Source: Lachnospiraceae bacterium UBA6452 (GTDB lineage Bacteria > Bacillota > Clostridia > Lachnospirales > Lachnospiraceae). From it: DNA of 16,302 nt. The notes under the pieces are model-generated. The model had not been told where the DNA came from. It saw only the letters and a list, made by a program, of their open reading frames with translations, and did not search any database. The DNA lies in contig DJNY01000029.1 in NCBI GenBank assembly GCA_002441865.1, forward strand, positions 9,992 to 26,293, read 5' to 3'. Both the position numbers and the translations under genes were made by a program. Position 1 is the stretch's first letter; the number at the start of each line of letters is the position of its first letter. Shown here piece by piece: positions 7,575 through 14,600 of the stretch.

Positions 7575-9677
7575 ATGATCGTAGTAATGCCGCTTGCTTT
7601 TTGCAGTATTTATGCATGGAGCAGACAGAAAAAGAATGATGTTGTGATGGCTCTTGCAAAGAGCCTTTTATGGTTTGAACTGTTTGTTGTTTTATTTGCC
7701 AATGTGTGCAGTATCGGACACAGCTTAAACCGCTGGCCGGCACTTCTGTGCTGGCTGTTTGTTATCGTCTTGTTTACGTTGCTTGGCGGAAAACTGTTCC
7801 AGGATGGCGTGCGCGGTTATTGGAAGCAGCTTGGCAGAGATCTGAAAGCATTTTTTCAGAAAGGGATCGCAGCGTTAAAGCGGCTTAGCGTCTGTGAGAA
7901 GATTCTGGTCGCCGCAGGGGCAGCCCTTTGTCTGTTTCTGCTGTTTCTGGCGCTGTTTACCGTACCGTACAATTACGATTCCATGACATATCATCTGGCA
8001 AGGATTGGGCATTGGATCGAAAACGGCAGCGTGAATTATTATGTGACGAATATTGACAGGCAGTTGTATTCGCCTGTTTTAAGTGAATATAATATGCTGT
8101 TTGCGATGCTGCTGACAGAATGTGATGTGCTTTTGAATCTGTTTCAGTATCTGGCAATGCTGCTGACAGCGGTTTTCTTTTACCGCAGTATGCGGCTCCT
8201 GGGAACCAGACGGCCGTTTGCGATCTTCGGTGTGTTTGCTTTTTTAACGATGCCATTGACGATCACGCAGAGTATCACAACACAGAATGATCTTTCCGCA
8301 ACGCTCTGGTTTGCCGTATTTGTCTATCTGATCCTGCAGTTCATACAGCTGAAAGAGCTGCAGATCGGAAATCTGCTGAAAAACAGTGCACAGAGGAACC
8401 TGCTTGTCTGTATCGGACTGAGTGTGGGCTTTGGTTTCCTGATGAAGGTCAGCGTCTGTGCCAGCATGCTTATGTTCATGCCATGGGTACTGATCTGTTG
8501 TATCAGAAGAAAAGATAAGCTGACAGAGCTCTTGAAGGCGGGGCTGCTTGCCGGTCTTGCCATGCTTTCTGTTATTGCGGAGACACTCATCCGTACATAT
8601 CAGGCTTGCGGCAGTTTCATTGCCAATACGACAAGCGGCGATATTATGGTAGCAACAAAAAATGTCAGCTATATCATTGTCAATATCCTGAAAAATTATT
8701 CCCTGCTGATCACCCAGCATTTCTGGACCGCCTTGAACGGCTTTGTATACCGGATCGCCATTCATGTGGGTGCCCTTCTGCATGTAGAGGTCAACAATAT
8801 AGCGATCGCGTTTCACGGATTTGATTTTATTACGTATTTAAATACCGGCGACGATATGTACAGCCATGACAGGACGAGCAGTGCCTTTGCAGCATATTTT
8901 GCACTGCTGGCAGGCATTCTTCTGGTGCTTTGTGTGATTGGCTTCCTGCTCCGGCTTCGGAAACAGAAACAGCAGGCAATGCAGGCAGCGGATGAACAGA
9001 AGCTGTCCTACGGCTTTATCGTATCAGCATGGCTCAGCTTTGGCTTTATGATGGCACTGTTGCGCTGGCAGCCATGGGGATCACGTCTGCTGTACCCGGC
9101 ACTTGCCATGATGATACCTGCAGGAGCACATATTTTGGATTATGTCCTTCGGAAAAATAAAAAGAATGGCGTTATTTTATTGCTGCTGTCAGCACTCAGC
9201 TTTGTACTTTGCATTGCGCCGATCCGATACAATATGCAGGTGGCAGAGTCCTATCTGGCAAGTGGGCTGACGAACCGGATGGAGCTGTATTTTACAAATA
9301 ACAAGCGTTATGATACTTATGAACAGCTGAAAGATGTCACGGAGAAGCTGGGCGCCACAGATATCGGTGTTGTGATCTCCGGAGACGGTTATGACTATCC
9401 GCTCTGGAAGCTGTACCGGGAAGAATACCCGGCGGCAAGACTACGCCATATTCTTGTGGATGACAGCCGTATGGAAGCGCAGGGCGAGCAGCCGCAGACA
9501 CTGCCGGATTGTATTCTCTGGATCGAGAGAGGACGTCTGGAGGCTGGTGATACGCTTGATTTTTACGGACAGACTTATATCTGCATATTCACGGCAGATT
9601 CCGAAAAAGCACCGGACAGTGTGCTGATTCCATACCGCGCAGAAACAGGAAGTACGATCAGCGCAGGGACAGAATAA
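7575..9677 (+). CDS. GT39-like GT-C glycosyltransferase, 700 residues
   Basis: A large membrane protein with about a dozen hydrophobic segments and a soluble C-terminal part from roughly residue 570. The first long outer loop carries Tyr-Asn-Tyr-Asp135-Ser-Met-Thr-Tyr-His140, then HWIENGSVNYY and a Arg-Gln pair. This matches the 'D-S-x-T-Y-H-L' loop of GT39/PMT-like enzymes related to ArnT, where an aspartate in this loop is catalytic and the donor is a polyprenyl-phosphate sugar. ATG 7575 is preferred to ATG 7560 because AAGGGTGG ends five bases before it. The soluble tail (GVVISGDGYDYPLWKLYR) probably lies outside the cell, as in other GT-C enzymes. The gene has its own promoter and is followed 58 bases later by the SseB-domain gene. 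Substrate is unknown; the nearby GT2 that could make polyprenyl-phosphate sugars is a candidate donor source. Confidence 0.78.
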   Translation: MIVVMPLAFCSIYAWSRQKKNDVVMALAKSLLWFELFVVLFANVCSIGHSLNRWPALLCWLFVIVLFTLLGGKLFQDGVRGYWKQLGRDLKAFFQKGIAALKRLSVCEKILVAAGAALCLFLLFLALFTVPYNYDSMTYHLARIGHWIENGSVNYYVTNIDRQLYSPVLSEYNMLFAMLLTECDVLLNLFQYLAMLLTAVFFYRSMRLLGTRRPFAIFGVFAFLTMPLTITQSITTQNDLSATLWFAVFVYLILQFIQLKELQIGNLLKNSAQRNLLVCIGLSVGFGFLMKVSVCASMLMFMPWVLICCIRRKDKLTELLKAGLLAGLAMLSVIAETLIRTYQACGSFIANTTSGDIMVATKNVSYIIVNILKNYSLLITQHFWTALNGFVYRIAIHVGALLHVEVNNIAIAFHGFDFITYLNTGDDMYSHDRTSSAFAAYFALLAGILLVLCVIGFLLRLRKQKQQAMQAADEQKLSYGFIVSAWLSFGFMMALLRWQPWGSRLLYPALAMMIPAGAHILDYVLRKNKKNGVILLLLSALSFVLCIAPIRYNMQVAESYLASGLTNRMELYFTNNKRYDTYEQLKDVTEKLGATDIGVVISGDGYDYPLWKLYREEYPAARLRHILVDDSRMEAQGEQPQTLPDCILWIERGRLEAGDTLDFYGQTYICIFTADSEKAPDSVLIPYRAETGSTISAGTE

Positions 9678-9735
9678 ACGCAATGAATACACATGTTATT
9701 AAAAATACACTGAGTGAAAACGGAAAGGAACCAAA

Positions 9736-10134
9736 ATGGATCAGGGATTACAGGGAAACGACAAACTGGAAGAAGCGATCAGAGAACTGCAGGAAATGCC
9801 GTCAGACGAACAACTGGCATATACACTGACGCTGCTGCGCAGAAGAATGCGGGAGAGCGGACAGATGGTCGTGGCGGTAGAGGCAGCGGCACAGGAAGAA
9901 AATCTGCAGCTTGCTACAGTCAGGACAGAGGATGGCAGAAGATGGTTCGCGGCATTTACTTCTTTTGAGGAAGAAATGAAAGGCGGCGGAGCGGTGAAGT
10001 CAACGTTTCTTGCCGATATCCGGGCGTTGTTTGAAACGACCCGTGAAGCGGATGTTGCAGGCGTGATCCTGAATCCGTGGAACAGAAGGCTGGCACTGGA
10101 TCAGACATTGCTTGCCGTTGTACTGGGTATCTAG
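9736..10134 (+). CDS. SseB-domain protein, N-terminal type
   Basis: A 132-residue soluble protein without signal peptide or membrane segment. It matches the SseB N-terminal domain (PF07179) pattern: an opening acidic helix, a central strand ending in Gly-Arg-Arg-Trp-Phe-Ala-Ala-Phe-Thr-Ser-Phe-Glu-Glu, and a late Val-Ile-Leu-Asn-Pro-Trp-Asn. Those FTS-x-EE and NPW motifs are the family hallmarks. The length fits a single domain; the C-terminal SseB domain is absent. AAAGGA at 9724-9729 sets the start. It lies 58 bases behind the GT39-like gene with no terminator or clear promoter between them, so it is probably on the same transcript, which ends at the hairpin from 10145. The function of free-standing SseB-domain proteins is not established, and a role in glycan synthesis would be inference from position only. 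Confidence 0.78.
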   Translation: MDQGLQGNDKLEEAIRELQEMPSDEQLAYTLTLLRRRMRESGQMVVAVEAAAQEENLQLATVRTEDGRRWFAAFTSFEEEMKGGGAVKSTFLADIRALFETTREADVAGVILNPWNRRLALDQTLLAVVLGI

Positions 10135-10144
10135 TAAACCGATA

Positions 10145-10198
10145 AAGAAGAGCCTTGGAGGCTGCGATCAGGACAGCAGCTTCCATAGCTCTTCTTTT
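10145..10198 (+). terminator. Strong hairpin terminator between convergent genes
   Basis: Two 21-base arms (10145-10165 and 10176-10196) enclose a ten-base loop. They begin and end with AAGAAGAGC/GCTCTTCTT and GCTGC/GCAGC blocks; 18 positions pair normally, one is a G-T wobble and two are mismatched. TTTTGT follows on the plus strand. It starts ten bases after the SseB-domain stop. The stop codon of the minus-strand GT52-like gene sits in the loop, so the right arm encodes that protein's last residues. It may act in both directions. Confidence 0.8.
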
Positions 10199-11283
10199 GT
10201 GTGTGCAATATAAATATTGTCGTACAGGCTGCACAGGGTATGGAAATAATCTTCGTAGTCACATTTTTCATTAAAAGAATCTCCTGCCAGCGGATACAGG
10301 AAGATGATCCGGCATCGGCTGTTAAAGAGGAGCTTTCCGGATACACAGGCAGTGGAATAATAAGAAAGAAGTGTCTTATCCTCCATTGTCCCGTCTGCGA
10401 CAGCAAGCTCAAACGGACAGGTATCGCTGTAAACGGAAATTGTATCGCCAAAGGCATCATATTGTCCGCGCGGATGCGGCTTGACAAGAAAATGCTCTGT
10501 GCCAACATGGGCAGCAATCTCATAGACAAGGCTCTGATAAGTATCGGGATTCTGCATGCCATTGGCAGTGCCCTGCCCGAGAAACAGGTATTTCTGCGGA
10601 AAACTCTGACTCTGAAACTGCAGGATATCACGGATCTGCTCCGTGACAAGCGCGATCCGCTCCGGTGTTTTGGGGATCTGCTTTAAAATAAAACCGGTTG
10701 CAGCAGTGTCTGCCACATTTTTTTCGGCAAGAGATGGCTCAAATAAATAGAGCTCCTGTTCCTGCTGGCGGATATCGTAGCCCCAGATTGTTTGGTACAG
10801 ACGACGCCCCATAGCGGTGGAAACAGAACTGACAGGCGGCTTCGTATAGCTGGCAAACCCATCTTCAAACCGGTGGAGCTTGAGCTTTTTGTTTTTTCGG
10901 ATATAGGTTTTGATCAGTTCTTTGACGATCTCATCGGGCACACCCGGAGAGGCAAAGTACAGATCATCATAGGCGGTAAATGCCGGGTAATCCTTTTCTG
11001 CCAGCATGGCTTTTACGGTCGGATTGTATACAAAGCTTTCCCATAAATTCACAGGTGCGGATTTATAGGGATTTTTGATCTTTTTTGCATCGGCAAAGAA
11101 AGTGCGATGAAAATAGCGGTCTGTTCTGCCGGATGTATACAGCTCATACAAATAGGCGGATTTGTCCGTCAGGACAAGATCGACCTGTGCATCCTTTAAA
11201 AAGGCATCTTTGATAAACAGAAAGACCATCAGATGATAACTGGTACTGGCAACGGCAAGTACCTTTCTTTTTGGCGTTGGCAT
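10168..11283 (-). CDS. GT52-like (sialyltransferase-like) glycosyltransferase
   Basis: A 371-residue soluble protein with the motif set of GT52 and related bacterial sialyltransferases of GT-B fold. These are Phe-Glu140-Asp141-Gly142 (the D/E-D/E-G motif holding the catalytic acid), Lys-Pro-His270-Pro271-Arg (the HP motif that contacts the CMP part of the donor in known enzymes) and Tyr-Ser310-Thr311 (the S-S/T motif). The N-terminus VLAVASTSYHLMVFLF resembles the first strand of this fold. The start at 11283 has AAAGGA seven bases upstream; an ATG at 11304 overlapping the previous stop is an alternative that adds seven residues. It is the second gene of a two-gene unit with the flippase. The donor is uncertain: no CMP-sugar genes (neuA, neuB) are in the window, so a CMP-sialic or related acid is expected only from the family. 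Confidence 0.7.
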   Translation of the reverse strand: MPTPKRKVLAVASTSYHLMVFLFIKDAFLKDAQVDLVLTDKSAYLYELYTSGRTDRYFHRTFFADAKKIKNPYKSAPVNLWESFVYNPTVKAMLAEKDYPAFTAYDDLYFASPGVPDEIVKELIKTYIRKNKKLKLHRFEDGFASYTKPPVSSVSTAMGRRLYQTIWGYDIRQQEQELYLFEPSLAEKNVADTAATGFILKQIPKTPERIALVTEQIRDILQFQSQSFPQKYLFLGQGTANGMQNPDTYQSLVYEIAAHVGTEHFLVKPHPRGQYDAFGDTISVYSDTCPFELAVADGTMEDKTLLSYYSTACVSGKLLFNSRCRIIFLYPLAGDSFNEKCDYEDYFHTLCSLYDNIYIAHTKEELWKLLS

Positions 11284-11300
11284 ATATTGTTCCTTTCCGG

Positions 11301-12851
11301 TCATGCCCTGTGCAGTATTCTGCGGATGTTATCCAGGAAAATGGCGCGTTCTCTTGCTTCAAACAGTAAGAAGAAATTCAGAAGAGAACCGACAATACCG
11401 CAAAGCAGAATATCCACAATGACCATGCCCCAGCTTGTCGTCGTAATAAAGTGGTTCATGCCTGCAAATACTGCTGACATGAGAAGCGTTACAAAAATAT
11501 AACGGAAGATCGTCGGATAAAAGGCGTGTTTGGGGAGCTCCAGACAATGCGCCGCATACATCGGTGTAAATGTCATATTTTTGATGATGCCAAGGAAGGA
11601 AGAAGTTCCCGCGATAAAGTAGATCCCATATGGATGAAATGCCGGGATCTCCAGAAAAATGAACACCACAATGACATTCAGGACGCCCATTAAAAGTGTG
11701 ACGATCGAATTCCATTTTAGCTTATTCACAACCGTATAAACATTGAAAAGCGGACTGATCGCACCGCCGACCAGCGTACCGAGCATGATCAGAACGGTCA
11801 GCCTGTAGTAGACAGGCAGGATCTCACGCTCACTTGGCAGCCACATATAGTAAAAGGACATTCCGAATCCGATGATGTAGCAGAGCGGGATATTGGCAAA
11901 AAAGCCTGTCAGCTTCATGGCTGATTTCAGATCCTCTGTCAGTTCCTTCTTATTCCCCTTGGCAAAACTGATCGTCAGGGAGGGGGTAAAGACAGCGGAG
12001 ATCGTTTCATACAGAGTGTTGACTGCTGTGACGATCGTTGTGGAAGTACCGATATAGCCGCTTTCCGCTTTGCCGATCCACAGATTGGTGATCAGTGTAT
12101 CGATTCCGTTTGTCAGAGCCTGTCCCGCACGCATGATCGTATTCCAGACACCGGCGGACAGGATTTCAATGACCGTATGGATATCAAAATATTTCCGGGA
12201 AACAACGATCTGCGGCAGCAGTTTTTTCGTATAATGAATATAAGTTATGAACAGATACACATTGGCAAGCAGTGTTGCATAGCCGATGTAGCTGACATGG
12301 ATCGGTAAAAACGTAAAGGTAACGATCAGCAGTGCAGCTTTTAAGATCTGGGACTCGATCGTGCGGAGCGCGGACAGATCCAGTCTGTTAGCTGCAAAAG
12401 TCGCTGTGGAAAATGTCGTTGCGATGATCGTGACCATAAAGTTTAAAAACATGGTCGCAAATAACAGCTTGACGTCCGTTACAAGCGCCGGGGAAATATT
12501 GACCAGCTTTTCCAGATAGAGTACGACCAGTGTGCAGGGCAGAAGCAGAACTGCCACGATCACCAGATTGGCGTACATGACGGAGTTGAAATAACGATTG
12601 GCACCTTCCGCATCATTCTGGTGGATCTTGACCGTGATAAAGCGGCCTGCCATGGAATTGAGTGCCATGGCGGCGATCGCCGCGTAACTGACGAAATTAT
12701 TTGCCATCGTAACAAAACCCTGCGCCTCGGAACCGAGCTTGTAAATGACGGTCGGTGTGATCAGAAAGCTGATCCCCAAGCTGACAAGGCAGGACAACAG
12801 GGAGGCTGCCATATTGATGATAAGCTGTTTATTTTTACTGGTTTCTTTCAT
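11301..12851 (-). CDS. wzx: Wzx-type polysaccharide flippase (MOP superfamily)
   Basis: A 516-residue protein with about 14 hydrophobic segments and no signal peptide. It has the layout of O-antigen/teichuronic-type flippases of the MOP superfamily, which move polyprenyl-diphosphate-linked oligosaccharides across the membrane. The N-terminus (SLLSCLVSLGISFLITPTVIYKLGSEAQG) has the typical first helix, a proline-threonine turn and a 'lGxeaxG' loop. A central FTPSLTISFAKGNKKEL stretch and YYMWLPSE before helix 9-10 fit the family. AAAGGA seven bases before the ATG sets the start, and a promoter lies about 35 bases upstream. The GT52-like gene follows 17 bases after its stop. The partner glycolipid is not defined; a function for a polyprenyl-monophosphate amino sugar would be unusual for this family. 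Confidence 0.87.
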   Translation of the reverse strand: MKETSKNKQLIINMAASLLSCLVSLGISFLITPTVIYKLGSEAQGFVTMANNFVSYAAIAAMALNSMAGRFITVKIHQNDAEGANRYFNSVMYANLVIVAVLLLPCTLVVLYLEKLVNISPALVTDVKLLFATMFLNFMVTIIATTFSTATFAANRLDLSALRTIESQILKAALLIVTFTFLPIHVSYIGYATLLANVYLFITYIHYTKKLLPQIVVSRKYFDIHTVIEILSAGVWNTIMRAGQALTNGIDTLITNLWIGKAESGYIGTSTTIVTAVNTLYETISAVFTPSLTISFAKGNKKELTEDLKSAMKLTGFFANIPLCYIIGFGMSFYYMWLPSEREILPVYYRLTVLIMLGTLVGGAISPLFNVYTVVNKLKWNSIVTLLMGVLNVIVVFIFLEIPAFHPYGIYFIAGTSSFLGIIKNMTFTPMYAAHCLELPKHAFYPTIFRYIFVTLLMSAVFAGMNHFITTTSWGMVIVDILLCGIVGSLLNFFLLFEARERAIFLDNIRRILHRA

Positions 12852-12885
12852 AAAATGTTCCTTTTCGAAAAATAATGCATGACAT

Positions 12886-12915
12886 AGTATAGCACGACCG
12901 GGATTCTTCTTTCAA
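12886..12915 (-). promoter_or_regulatory. Promoter for the flippase unit
   Basis: On the minus strand TTGAAA (12915-12910) and TATACT (12891-12886) are 18 bases apart, with TGC directly before the -10. Transcription would begin near 12879, giving a leader of about 27 bases before the flippase start. Confidence 0.62.
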
Positions 12916-12934
12916 TACATGGGTCTATTTCCGA

Positions 12935-12963
12935 TTGCAATATAGGCATCAAAATGATAAGAT
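12935..12963 (+). promoter_or_regulatory. Promoter for the FdtB-FdtA-GT2 operon
   Basis: TTGCAA (12935-12940) and TAAGAT (12958-12963) are 17 bases apart, and TGA before the -10 resembles an extended element. The expected start is near 12970, about 58 bases before ATG 13028. It lies back to back with the flippase promoter, with 19 bases between the two -35 boxes. Confidence 0.5.
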
Positions 12964-13027
12964 ATATCTATATGCTTTGTACCCTGCATGATTTTATGCG
13001 GGAAGCGGGCAGAAGTGAGGTACGGAT

Positions 13028-14125
13028 ATGAAGATTATGCCAAACCGGCTTGACCGGGGGTTTTATCAATATCAGGATGAATTTGAAAAAAAGGCGATCG
13101 AAGTGCTGCGCAGCGGCTGGTACGTGCTGGGAAAAGAGGTCAGCAGCTTTGAGGAAGAGTTTGCCGCCTATGTCGGTACGAAGTATTGCGTGGGGCTGGC
13201 AAGCGGACTGGATGCGCTCTGGCTGGCGTTCCGCGTGCTCGGCATCGGAGCCGGGGATGAAGTGATCGTACAGTCCAATACGTATATCGCCAGTGTGATG
13301 GGCATTACGATCAATGGTGCAACGCCGGTTTTTGTGGAGCCGGACGAATATTACGGAATCGATGCAGCAAAGATAGAAGAGAAAATCACACCAAAGACAA
13401 AGGCGGTGCTTGTAGTCCATCTGTACGGACAGGCATGTCAGATGGACAAGATCTGTGAGATTACCAAAAAACACGGATTGTATCTGGTGGAGGACTGTGC
13501 ACAGTCGCACGGAGCCATGTATGACGGCAAAATGACGGGCAGCTTTGGCGATATCGGCTGTTTTTCCTTTTATCCATCCAAAAATCTGGGTGCTTTCGGA
13601 GACGGCGGAGCGATTACCTGCAATGATCCGAAAATTGCAGCGGATATGAAGATGTACCGTAATTACGGTAGTGAAAAACGGTATTATAATAAAGTAGTAG
13701 GAGCCAATTCCAGACTGGATGAGATCCAGGCGGGGCTTCTGAGAGTCAGACTTTCCCATATAGAAGAGCTGACACAGGAAAAGATAAAAATTGCGGCCCG
13801 TTACGACAAAGAACTTTCCAATGCAGCCTTTACGCTGCCCCAGAAAAGACCGCATGCCAATCATGTTTATCACCAGTATGTGATCCGCACAGCGCACAGA
13901 AAAGCACTGATCGATCATCTGAATGAAAAGGAGATCGGAACGATCATCCATTATCCGATCCCACCGCATCTTTCGGAAGCATATCAGAGCCTGGGCTATC
14001 ACAGAGGCGATCTGCCGATCGCGGAAACCTTTGCGGATGAAGTGCTTTCCATTCCGATGTATAATGGAATGACAGAAGAGGAACAGACTTATGTGATCGG
14101 GGCATTGAATGCATTCAGACCTTAA
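13028..14125 (+). CDS. fdtB: FdtB-like sugar-nucleotide aminotransferase (DegT/DnrJ/EryC1/StrS)
   Basis: A 365-residue PLP-dependent aminotransferase of the DegT/DnrJ/EryC1/StrS family. The GKEVSSFEEEFAAYVG opening, VGLASGLDALWLA and VIVQSNTYIAS are the usual N-terminal landmarks. VEDCAQSHGA holds the PLP-ring aspartate, and YPSKNLGAFGDGG contains Lys185, the expected Schiff-base lysine. The neighbouring FdtA-like ketoisomerase points to C-3 amination of dTDP-3-keto-6-deoxyhexose, giving dTDP-3-amino-3,6-dideoxygalactose or its gluco epimer. A GTGAGG ribosome site seven bases upstream supports the start. It is the first gene of a three-gene unit with its own promoter. The family call is firm. 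Fuc3N versus Qui3N depends on the ketoisomerase and cannot be settled here. Confidence 0.88.
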   Translation: MKIMPNRLDRGFYQYQDEFEKKAIEVLRSGWYVLGKEVSSFEEEFAAYVGTKYCVGLASGLDALWLAFRVLGIGAGDEVIVQSNTYIASVMGITINGATPVFVEPDEYYGIDAAKIEEKITPKTKAVLVVHLYGQACQMDKICEITKKHGLYLVEDCAQSHGAMYDGKMTGSFGDIGCFSFYPSKNLGAFGDGGAITCNDPKIAADMKMYRNYGSEKRYYNKVVGANSRLDEIQAGLLRVRLSHIEELTQEKIKIAARYDKELSNAAFTLPQKRPHANHVYHQYVIRTAHRKALIDHLNEKEIGTIIHYPIPPHLSEAYQSLGYHRGDLPIAETFADEVLSIPMYNGMTEEEQTYVIGALNAFRP

Positions 14126-14153
14126 AAGACCGCAGAGAATGAAGGAGAAATGA

Positions 14154-14600
14154 ATGAACATAAAAGAGCAGTATAAGATCCTGGAATTTGGAGAATATGG
14201 GGACGAGAGAGGAAATCTTGTTGTAGCGGAAGGAAACGGAAAGGATATTCCTTTTGCGATCAAACGTGTCTTTTATATGTATGGATCCGATGCAACGGTG
14301 ATCCGCGGACAGCATGCAAACCGCAAAACGGAATTTGTGCTGATCAATGTCAGCGGGACAAGCAAGGTAAAGGTCGATAACGGTTATGAAACAGATGTGA
14401 TCGAACTGAATAAGCCGCGTATGGGATTGTATCTGCCGACAATGCTTTGGAAAGATATGTATGATTTTTCTGCTGACAGTGTGCTGCTCTGTCTGGCAAG
14501 CGAACATTATGACGGCAGTGAATATATTCGAGACTATAATGAATATCTGAAAGAAGTGCGCTCCGGTGCTGCTTCGGATGAGAAGGAACAGGATAAATAA
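14154..14600 (+). CDS. fdtA: FdtA-like dTDP-4-keto-6-deoxyglucose 3,4-ketoisomerase
   Basis: A 148-residue single cupin of the FdtA/WxcM type (PF05523). It moves the keto group of dTDP-4-keto-6-deoxyglucose from C-4 to C-3 in the cytoplasm before the aminotransferase acts. Visible features are IKRVFYMYG, the Arg51-Gly-Gln-His54-Ala-Asn56-Arg-Lys-Thr-Glu-Phe core, VSGTSKVKVDNG, the LYLPTMLWKDMYDFS turn and SVLLCLASEHYD near the end. Known FdtA-type enzymes usually have His-Ala-His in the core; here the second histidine is asparagine. A strong AAGGAG (14142-14147) precedes ATG 14154; an ATG at 14150 gives only a short frame. It follows fdtB by 28 bases and abuts the GT2 gene with no gap. The substrate is the intermediate shared with the RmlC/RmlD branch. 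Confidence 0.83.
   Translation: MNIKEQYKILEFGEYGDERGNLVVAEGNGKDIPFAIKRVFYMYGSDATVIRGQHANRKTEFVLINVSGTSKVKVDNGYETDVIELNKPRMGLYLPTMLWKDMYDFSADSVLLCLASEHYDGSEYIRDYNEYLKEVRSGAASDEKEQDK

Noticed and set aside
8244..8816. Minus-strand open frame of 190 codons inside the GT39-like gene
   Set aside because: Same reasoning: low-complexity His/Gln/Asp-rich translation opposite a well-supported membrane protein.
12968..14263. Long minus-strand open frame of 431 codons
   Set aside because: It is antisense to the aminotransferase and start of fdtA, is rich in Cys, His and Arg, and matches no family. The plus-strand genes have clear motifs.
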